Below, piece by piece: positions 1-5,707 of a DNA stretch of 5,707 nucleotides; position 1 is the stretch's first letter, and every line of letters starts with the position of its first letter. The DNA comes from Candidatus Altimarinota bacterium. GTDB lineage: Bacteria; Patescibacteriota; Gracilibacteria; BD1-5; UBA6164. The translations under genes were made by a program, and so were the position numbers. The stretch is from the NCBI GenBank assembly GCA_027062145.1, contig JAMOTX010000070.1:1-5707 (forward strand). Reading direction: 5' to 3'. A model generated the notes under the pieces. That model saw nothing but the letters and a program-made list of their open reading frames with translations. It searched no databases and was not told where the DNA came from.

Positions 1-1478
1 CAATTATTAATTCAATCATTATCACTATCTAAACTACAATCTTTTCAAATTACTTGAATTATAATAGTAGCAGTAACTGTTTTTCATGTACTATCAACTA
101 CAGTCAATAATACTTCATATATTCATTGCTCTTTAAAAATATTCTTTATATTTTTTCAATAACCTGTATTTCAATCTCAAAAATCCCAAGTATAGCTATA
201 AGGTCATATTCATCAATCTACAATTCATTCAAAATCAACTAATAATGGTCAAATTCAATAAATAGGATCAGCATCAATAGAAATCTTTAAATTATTATTG
301 TTGGCGTTATTGTCGTTATTATTATTGTTATCATTAACTATTATTGTATTATGTACTTCAGCCGTATTTCAACATTCATCTATAACTCTTAAGAAAACTT
401 GCCATTTTCAATTAGGAGTAACTTTGTAATTATCTATATATTTACCATATTTTATTATTTGACTTCAAGTATCATGATTATAATATCTCCATATATATCA
501 TGTTTCTTCATTTACTCATTCTTCACATGTAGTATAAACTTCATTTCAAAAATCATATATTGAATCATTTGCATCTAATTTAGATAATTCACAATTGTTT
601 TTTTCGACACTACATTCTTTGTCATAAATTTTCATTTTCAATGCAATATTGTTTTCATTTAGCCTATCTCAACATGAATTAGCTTTTAATGCAACAAATG
701 CAATACGTAAAAAATCTTCTTTAGAAATAGCTTTTTTAGGTCTTAGTTTTCATCACTTTTTTTCAATTAAAGTATATGATTTAATATTTCACTCACTATC
801 AAAATCATTTACAGTATAAGATAATGCTTTAGCTAAATCTGGATAAAAACTATAAACACTCCCATCTTCATTAAATGGTCAAACATCATCTGAAATTTTA
901 TCAGTTATTTTTCAATCATATACATCTTGCCTTACTTTTTCAGCTTCTTCTATTGTTAATATTCAAGAGGCTCTTAATATAACAGCTATTGCTTCTTCTA
1001 AAATAATAGTATTTGAAGGACAAAAAGGTTTTTCTCACTCTTTTGTTATTCAATTATCACATGAAGTTCAAGGATGATAACCAGTAACATATCATAAATT
1101 ATTAGCTTCTTCTACACAATAAAAATATTTATTTTGCTCTCATATATCAAAAAAAGTTTGTGAATTTTTAAAATTTGATATTAAATCATTAGATGTATAT
1201 GGTTGAATACAATCTTTACACGTAACTTCCATAAGAATTCACACAAACTCATCACGATTTAGTAAATCTCTTGGATTAAATTTTCAATCATTTCATGGTA
1301 AAATCATTCATCTATCATAAAGTGTTTGTAGTTCATATAGATATTTATAATCAGAACTAATATCAGAAAATACATTTTCTACTTTAACATTTCATGCAGA
1401 TGTATTACTTCACATCAAAAAAGTAGTGAAAAATACACTAAACATGAAAAACAAAGATATAAGTATTTTTTTAAACAT
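1..1478 (-). CDS. Secreted SLH-like / PKD-domain surface protein, partial (C-terminus beyond left edge)
   Basis: Read with UGA as Gly, the frame is open for 492 residues from the ATG at 1478 to the window edge, with about 37 in-frame UGA codons. Residues 1-28 form a signal peptide: KK, then a hydrophobic core about 5-22, then a likely cleavage after NTSA. Three SLH-like modules follow: about 36-84 (clear, with FSDIS, DGKFNP and NRDEFVGI), about 118-172 and about 212-270 (both weaker). Residues about 310-381 look like an Ig/PKD-type beta domain. An Asn/Asp linker (382-396) leads to a good PKD domain at about 398-477, with WDFGDG at 431-436 and LLTVVDSTG near its end. The visible end, DSDNDGIN, resembles a thrombospondin type-3 calcium loop. 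Cysteines are frequent, including CKDC at 87-90. SLH modules usually attach proteins to the cell envelope and PKD domains usually serve adhesion or display, so an exported surface protein is likely. Its ligand and any C-terminal domain cannot be seen. No Shine-Dalgarno sequence precedes the ATG; expression probably depends on the methyltransferase gene 11 bases upstream. Confidence 0.87.
291..335 (-). repeat. Asn/Asp-coding trinucleotide low-complexity tract
   Basis: A run of att/gtt triplets on the plus strand encodes an Asn-rich linker (residues 382-396, broken by one Asp and one Ala) between the two beta-sandwich-like domains of the surface protein. It is an imperfect in-frame repeat that could vary in length by slippage without breaking the frame. 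It is not a CRISPR or a mobile element. Confidence 0.6.
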
Positions 1479-1489
1479 ATTTTTTTATA

Positions 1490-1936
1490 TTAAACAGCAT
1501 ACATAACTATTCAGGCAGCAACAGAAACATTTAGTGATTCTTTTTTACCTCTCATAGGAATAATAATTATTTCATCGGATAAATCCAATATTTTTTTATT
1601 TACTCAATTTATTTCATTTCACATTACAAGACAAACTTTTTCTTCATTTTTATTAAATAATTCAGTATATTCAACACTTCTTTCATCTAATTCAACTGAA
1701 TAAATTTTATATCAATCATTTTTTAATTCTGATAAGATAAAAAACGGATCTTTATAATACTCCCAATCAATCCATTGTTCAGCTCAAAGAGCAGTTTTAC
1801 TAATGTCATTTCTAGGTGGAGTCGGAGAATGACCAGTTAAAATCATTTTATCAAATCATGCTCAATCACAATTTCTAAATATAGCTCAAACATTTTGCAT
1901 AGATCTAATAGAATCTAATAGTATTATTTTTGACAT
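1490..1936 (-). CDS. TrmH/SpoU-family RNA 2'-O-methyltransferase
   Basis: The product is 148 residues, ATG at 1936 to TAA at 1490-1492, with eight UGA-encoded glycines and two GGN. It starts MSKIILLDSIRSMQNVGAIFRNC, matching SpoU motif 1 (N-x-G-x-x-x-R). This is followed by TPPR and SKTALGAE, then the C-terminal block with MGNEINGV, IIIPMRG and SLNVSVAAGI. These last blocks form the trefoil-knot SAM-binding site of SPOUT enzymes, which transfer methyl from S-adenosylmethionine to a ribose 2'-OH of tRNA or rRNA. At 148 residues it is a minimal catalytic domain without the N-terminal RNA-binding extension of rRNA enzymes such as RlmB. The exact nucleotide modified cannot be told, so no gene symbol is given. 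It is the first gene of a probable two-gene unit with the surface protein, and a promoter lies 30-57 bases upstream. No Shine-Dalgarno sequence is visible. Confidence 0.93.
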
Positions 1937-1965
1937 TATTTTTATAAATATTAATTATTACTATT

Positions 1966-1993
1966 TTTATACCCTTTTTTGGGAATTTTTCAA
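1966..1993 (-). promoter_or_regulatory. Sigma70-type promoter for the methyltransferase / surface-protein unit
   Basis: On the minus strand TTGAAA (1988-1993) and TATAAA (1966-1971) are separated by 16 bases, close to the -35/-10 consensus. The ATG follows 29 bases after the -10 box, giving a leader of roughly 20-25 bases. The spacer carries a small CCC-A6-GGG palindrome. This is a motif match only. Confidence 0.55.
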
Positions 1994-2023
1994 GCAATTT
2001 TATTTTTATTTTCAGCTTTTTTG

Positions 2024-2032
2024 TGCTATAAT
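2024..2032 (+). promoter_or_regulatory. Extended -10 promoter for the VirD4/HerA-type ATPase gene
   Basis: TGC followed by TATAAT (2027-2032) is a perfect extended -10 element. No convincing -35 box lies at the usual distance, as is normal for this class. The ATPase start codon is 29 bases downstream of the box. With the minus-strand promoter at 1966-1993 it forms a divergent pair in a 125-base gap. Confidence 0.55.
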
Positions 2033-2061
2033 TATATAAATATTAAATAAATGAAAAATAC

Positions 2062-4494
2062 ATGAATTATTATATTCTATTTTCTGTATTAATAGCTATT
2101 TTTATAGCCTCTTTTGTGATTTTAAAAATTCTTAGAAAAAAGGCTGATTATAAAAGAACTTTAAATCTTACATTTTTAAAAGTAACTCTTCCTAAAAAAG
2201 ATTCTGATTTAGATGAAAAGAAAGAAACAACTAAAGATTTTAAAGAAATGATTGGTTTAATGGAACAATTATATTCATCATTAAAAGCAATTCACTCAAG
2301 GAAAATTCTTAAAAAAATATTAGGTCAAGATTTACTTAGTTTTGAATATATTACTCATGAGGGTGAAATATGATTTTATGTTGTAATACCAAAAAGTTAC
2401 AAACATTTGATAGAAAAACAAATAAATTGATTTTATACTGATGCTGTAATAGAAGAAACAACTGAAGTAAATATATTTGAAAATAGAAAATATATAGAAT
2501 GAACATATTTAAATACTACTAAAGAGTTTTTCTATCCAATAAAAACATACGAAAAACTTGAATCTGATCCTATAAACAATATTACAAATGCTTTTTCAAA
2601 ATTAGAAGATGATGAATCTGCTGCAATTCAAATATTATTAAAACCAACTCAAGATGATTGGCAAAATGAATGTACTAAAGCAAGTACTTCACTTATGAAA
2701 TGAAAAACTACTTGGTTTACATTAAATCCATTAAAATTATTAATGTGATTTATAGAAATAATTTTTTCTTCTTCAGAAGAAGAAAATAAATCTCCAGATT
2801 CAAATACATCAGCATTAACACAAGAAAGATCAAAAACAGTTGATGAAAAATGAGATAAAACTGGTTTTGAAGTAATAATAAGAATTATTGCTACAGGTAA
2901 CAATAAAAATATGGTTGAATCTGAGCTTACTAATATAGTTTCAGCATTTTCTCAATTTTCATATCCTGATTTTAATGGATTTACAAATACTCTAAATCAT
3001 AATAAAAAAGCCTTACTTAAAAATTATATTTATAGATTTTTTAAAAAACCATTTTATTTAAAGAAAATGATTTTAAATACTGAAGAAATAGCTTCAATAT
3101 TCCATTTTCCACATATTAAATATAATACAACTCCTGAAATTAAATGGCAAAATTTTAAGATAGTTAAAGCTCCTACAAATATTCCAAAAGAATGACTTTT
3201 ACTTTGATATAATGTTCATAGATGAGTTAAAAAAGAAATAAGAATGAAAACTGAAGATAGATTCAGACATTTTTATGTAATTGGTCAAACTGGTACTGGT
3301 AAATCTAGTATTATGCAAACAATGGTAAGACAAGATTTCTCTAATTGAGAATGAGTTTGTATTATTGATCCACATGGAGATTTAGCAAGAGATGTACTTC
3401 CATTTATACCAAGAGAAAGAGCTGATGACGTAATTATCTTTGATCCATCTGATCTTGATAGACCAATGTGATTAAATCTACTTGAAGCTGATACTCCTGA
3501 AGAAAAAGAATTAGTAGCAATGGATGCTTTAAATATAATGATTAAATTATTTGGTGCTGAGATATTTGGTCCAAGGATACAAGATTATTTTAGAAATGCT
3601 GTATTAACACTTATGGATTATCCACAAGGTTGAGCAATTACTGATGTAGTTAGATTATTTACAGATGAAGAATTTCAAAAAGATAGAGTAAGACATGTAA
3701 AAAATCCAATAGTTAAAGCATGGTGGGAGACAACTTATGCTAAAATGTGAGATAGAGAAAAAGCTGAAATAATTCCATATTTTGCAGCGAAATTTGGTCA
3801 ATTTACGACTAATAAAATGATGAGAAATATTATCGGACAAGTTAAATCTAGTTTTGATATTCTTGATATAATGCAAAATAAAAAGATTCTTCTAGTTAAT
3901 CTTTCTAAATGAAGATTAGGTGATATTAATTCAAAACTTCTAGGTATGATGCTTGTATCAAAAATACAAATGGCTGCTATGAGAAGAGATAGAATTGCAA
4001 AAGAAGATAGATCAGATTTTTTCTTATATATCGATGAGTTCCAAAACTATGTAACTGATAGTATTGAATCAATTTTATCAGAGGCCAGAAAATATAGACT
4101 TTCATTAAATATTGCTCATCAATATTTAGGACAATTAGAACAATCAGACGCACTTACTAAATCCAGTTTAAATTTAAAACAAGCAATATTTGGTAATGTT
4201 TGATCTGTAATGAGTTATAAAATCTGACCTGAAGATTGAGAATTTATGGCAAAATATTATGCACCTACTTTTTCTGAACAAGATCTAGTAAACATGGATA
4301 AATTTAAAGCTACAATGAAATTATCAGTAGATGGGCAACCAACTACTCCCTTTTCAATTATTCCAGTTAACCCATATCTTGAAACATGAGATATGAAATT
4401 AGCAAAAGCATATACAGAACTTTCAAGACTTAAGTATTGAAGAGATGTAGATTTTGTTAGTAAAGAGATTGAATATAGAATTTGAAGTAAATAA
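2062..4494 (+). CDS. Membrane-anchored VirD4/TraD/HerA-type ATPase (type IV secretion coupling-like)
   Basis: The product is 810 residues, ATG at 2062 to TAA at 4492-4494, with 21 UGA codons read as Gly; the standard code would cut it into over 20 pieces. One N-terminal membrane segment (about 3-21) followed by RKK suggests an outside N-terminus and a cytoplasmic body. Residues about 25-400 are an unidentified region with a hydrophobic patch (about 224-235) and a polar linker (about 236-262). The ATPase core has Walker A GQTGTGKS (408-415), a conserved CIIDPHGD (433-440), Walker B FFLYIDEF (653-660; D658, E659) and a motif-III-like Gln in AHQYLGQL (Q687). The region after Walker B resembles the TraD/TraG C-terminal (TraM-recognition) region. 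Such hexameric ATPases move DNA or protein substrates through type IV secretion channels, or translocate DNA as HerA does. No relaxase, VirB4 or pilus gene is visible here, so the substrate is unknown. The ATG has no Shine-Dalgarno sequence; 2062 was chosen because the membrane segment begins directly there and the ATG at 2051 is out of frame. Confidence 0.9.
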
Positions 4495-4500
4495 AAAAAT

Positions 4501-4536
4501 AGCCTATGTGAGATTAATTTCTCACTTGGCTTTTTT
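4501..4536. terminator. Probable bidirectional intrinsic terminator between convergent genes
   Basis: AGCC (4501-4504) pairs with GGCT (4528-4531), and GTGAGA (4508-4513) pairs with TCTCAC (4520-4525). A small internal loop (TAT/TT) lies between the two stem parts and the hairpin loop is TTAATT. Six T follow on the plus strand (4531-4536) and an A tract precedes it (4494-4499), so it could stop transcription in both directions. It starts 6 bases after the ATPase stop codon and lies 18 bases beyond the stop of the convergent small gene. Confidence 0.82.
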
Positions 4537-4554
4537 GTTTGATTATAGATAATA

Positions 4555-4899
4555 CTATTTACTAGTACATCCACAATCATACGGGTCAACTTCTTCATCA
4601 CTAATGATTTCAATTATTTCACCAATTTCATTACATGAAACCTCACTACCGTCTATATGATTAGGTACTTTACCAAAATCATAAACAATATCAGTTCTAG
4701 GATCTCTAGACATTTTTAAATCAATTTTGTTTTTGTTTGATTCAATAAGAACAATTTTTTTCCAAGTTTGTTCAGTAATTTTTCTACATTCACCAACTAT
4801 AAATGGATAATATTTATTCCATTTTTCTTGAGTTTCTAAATTATCTTTAAGATCTTTTTGTAATATATGATCATTATTAACATTTGTTCCGTCTTCCAT
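4555..4899 (-). CDS. Hypothetical 114-residue acidic protein, UGA-free, with a strong ribosome binding site
   Basis: I do not recognise this protein. It runs from the ATG at 4899 to TAG at 4555-4557. It looks soluble, with no signal peptide or membrane segment. The N-terminal part is polar and charged; the middle (about 27-75) has Trp, Tyr and Lys/Arg and may fold; the C-terminal part is acidic and ends DPYDCGCTSK. Four cysteines (38, 89, 109, 111) include a terminal CxC that could bind metal or form a disulfide; this is speculative. Support for a real gene is the open frame, a consensus promoter at 4933-4960, AAAAGGAG seven bases before the ATG and a terminator after it. It is unusual here: its six glycines are all GGT or GGA with no UGA, while every neighbour uses many UGA codons. 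It would therefore translate equally under the standard code. Recent transfer, or selection for efficient translation, are the two obvious readings. Confidence 0.82.
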   Translation of the reverse strand: MEDGTNVNNDHILQKDLKDNLETQEKWNKYYPFIVGECRKITEQTWKKIVLIESNKNKIDLKMSRDPRTDIVYDFGKVPNHIDGSEVSCNEIGEIIEIISDEEVDPYDCGCTSK

Positions 4900-4906
4900 A
4901 GTATTT

Positions 4907-4914
4907 CTCCTTTT
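4907..4914 (-). promoter_or_regulatory. Strong Shine-Dalgarno sequence of the 114-residue gene
   Basis: The minus strand reads AAAAGGAG, then seven bases, then the ATG at 4899. This is a near-ideal anti-16S match and spacing, and it fixes the start codon. None of the other four genes in the window has a comparable site. Confidence 0.8.
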
Positions 4915-4932
4915 CCCAAAAATTGGATTAAA

Positions 4933-4960
4933 GTTATAAAGTTATTTTAATGCAAGTCAA
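4933..4960 (-). promoter_or_regulatory. Sigma70-type promoter for the 114-residue gene
   Basis: On the minus strand TTGACT (4955-4960) and TATAAC (4933-4938) have a 16-base spacer; each hexamer differs from consensus at one position. The ATG is 33 bases past the -10 box, which leaves room for the Shine-Dalgarno site in the leader. Confidence 0.6.
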
Positions 4961-4987
4961 TTTTTTTTTATTTAAAAAAATCTTTTC

Positions 4988-5015
4988 TTTACAAATCCAA
5001 CTTATTCAATAAAAT
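4988..5015 (+). promoter_or_regulatory. Possible sigma70-type promoter for dnaJ
   Basis: TTTACA (4988-4993) and TAAAAT (5010-5015) are spaced by 16 bases, 37 bases before the dnaJ ATG. No CIRCE (HrcA) inverted repeat is visible in 4900-5052, so HrcA control of heat induction is not supported by this sequence. In such AT-rich DNA this is a moderate match only. Confidence 0.4.
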
Positions 5016-5052
5016 ACAGCCCATAATTTAAAACATTAAAAAAGTAAAAGAA

Positions 5053-5707
5053 ATGGATTTATATAGCGTATTAGAAATAGAAAAATGAGCTAATAAAGAT
5101 GAAATTAAAAAAGCATATAGAAAACTTGCAATGAAATATCATCCAGATAGAAATGCTTGAGATAAGACAGCTGAAGAAAAATTTAAAAAAGTGAATGAGG
5201 CCTATTCTACTCTTTCAGATGATTCTAAAAGACAACAATATGATATGTATGGTACTACAGGATGAGCAGCATGAGGATGAAATCCTTTTGGTGGTTGATT
5301 TTGAGGTCAAGATGTAGATTTATGAGATATATTTGAATCATTTTTTGGTGGATGACAAAGGTCATGATGAAAACAAAGACAAACAACTTTTAAGTGAGAA
5401 GACTTAGAACAACTGATTACACTAGATTTAAAAACTAGTATTTATTGATGAAAAGAAAAAATAAAATTCAATAAAAAAGAAACTTGTGTTTCATGTAATT
5501 GAGAAGGTTGATCATGAAAAACTACTTGTAATAAATGTAATGGTAGAGGTCAAATAACATATACAACTCAAAGTATGTTTGGTACTATTCAACAAACTTG
5601 AGCTTGTGACGCTTGTTCTTGAACTTGAGAAAGCTTTAAAGAAACTTGTTCAAATTGTCATTGAGATAAAAGAAAAGTAATAAAAAAAGAGATTGAAGTC
5701 GACATTC
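5053..5707 (+). CDS. dnaJ: Chaperone protein DnaJ (Hsp40), partial (C-terminus beyond right edge)
   Basis: The window holds 218 residues of a class I DnaJ, about the first 55-60% of a usual 370-380. DnaJ delivers unfolded proteins to DnaK and stimulates its ATPase through the J domain. Here the J domain (1-67) contains KKAYRKLAMKYHPDRN with HPD at 30-32. A Gly/Phe-rich linker (about 68-106) follows, then the zinc-binding domain with cysteine pairs at 145/148, 159/162, 185/188 and 199/202. The first three repeats are CxxCxGxG; the fourth is CSNCHGDK, where Lys replaces the final Gly. About 21 of 33 glycines are UGA, including conserved ones, so this gene is the strongest evidence for the code. 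The usual VLGV near the start is VLEI. No dnaK or grpE lies upstream in the window; dnaJ begins its own unit, divergent from the small unknown gene. No clear Shine-Dalgarno sequence precedes the ATG. Confidence 0.96.

Noticed and set aside
291..335. Repeat array or CRISPR
   Set aside because: It is an imperfect in-frame trinucleotide tract that encodes an Asn-rich linker, with no unique spacers.
1972..1983. CCC-T6-GGG palindrome as a terminator or operator
   Set aside because: The stem is only three base pairs and it sits in the spacer of a promoter. An operator role is possible but nothing else supports it.
2051..2092. 13-codon open frame from the ATG at 2051 that overlaps the ATPase start
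   Set aside because: It is out of frame with the ATPase, lacks a ribosome binding site and has no support as a leader peptide in such AT-rich sequence.
2649..2903. Minus-strand open frame of 84 codons
   Set aside because: It lies wholly inside the VirD4-type ATPase gene on the other strand, has no recognisable motif and no ribosome binding site; it is a shadow.
3655..3876. Minus-strand open frame of 73 codons
   Set aside because: It is antisense to the conserved ATPase core, and its residues follow from the coding constraint on the plus strand.
2062..4494. Several separate short plus-strand genes (for example 2062-2373, 2911-3195, 3946-4203), or a decayed pseudogene
   Set aside because: They share one frame and are interrupted only by TGA. 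Reading TGA as Gly gives one continuous ATPase with motifs in the right order and no frameshift.
4257..4613. Minus-strand open frame of 118 codons
   Set aside because: It overlaps the end of the ATPase gene, the terminator and the start-supported small gene in another frame, and has no site of its own.
4900..5052. CIRCE heat-shock operator upstream of dnaJ
   Set aside because: No TTAGCACTC-like inverted repeat is present in the gap.
5053..5707. UGA read as Trp (code 4) or as selenocysteine
   Set aside because: The UGA positions match conserved Gly in DnaJ and TrmH. There are far too many for selenocysteine, and TGG remains in use for Trp.

Overview
The window is AT-rich and reads as a bacterial genome in which UGA encodes glycine (translation table 25). 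This is the code of Absconditabacteria (SR1) and Gracilibacteria in the Patescibacteria/CPR. The case rests on conserved residues. In the DnaJ at the right end, the glycines of the zinc-finger CxxCxGxG motifs and most of the Gly/Phe-rich linker are written TGA. In the SpoU/TrmH-type methyltransferase, the glycines of NVGAIFR and LGAE are TGA. TGG still encodes Trp in these genes, so this is not the Mycoplasma-type code. With the standard code every gene but one breaks into short pieces. All stops seen here are TAA or TAG.

Layout, left to right. Positions 1-1478 (minus) hold the N-terminal 492 residues of a secreted protein with SLH-like, PKD-type and calcium-loop modules; it runs off the left edge. 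It follows a TrmH/SpoU-family RNA methyltransferase (1490-1936, minus) by 11 bases, so the two are probably co-transcribed. Positions 1937-2061 are a divergent promoter region. Positions 2062-4494 (plus) encode an 810-residue membrane-anchored ATPase of the VirD4/TraD/HerA type. A hairpin with A and T tracts on its two sides (4501-4536) separates it from a convergent gene for a 114-residue protein of unknown function (4555-4899, minus). A second divergent promoter region (4900-5052) separates that gene from dnaJ (5053 to the right edge, plus).

The genes look like four independent transcription units, not one pathway. Surface protein and coupling-type ATPase both fit the cell-envelope and DNA- or protein-transfer equipment expected of a small episymbiont; that link is inference. 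The oddest gene is the small unknown one. All six of its glycines are GGN, whereas its neighbours write most glycines as UGA, and it alone has a strong Shine-Dalgarno sequence. No RNA genes, CRISPR arrays or insertion sequences were seen.
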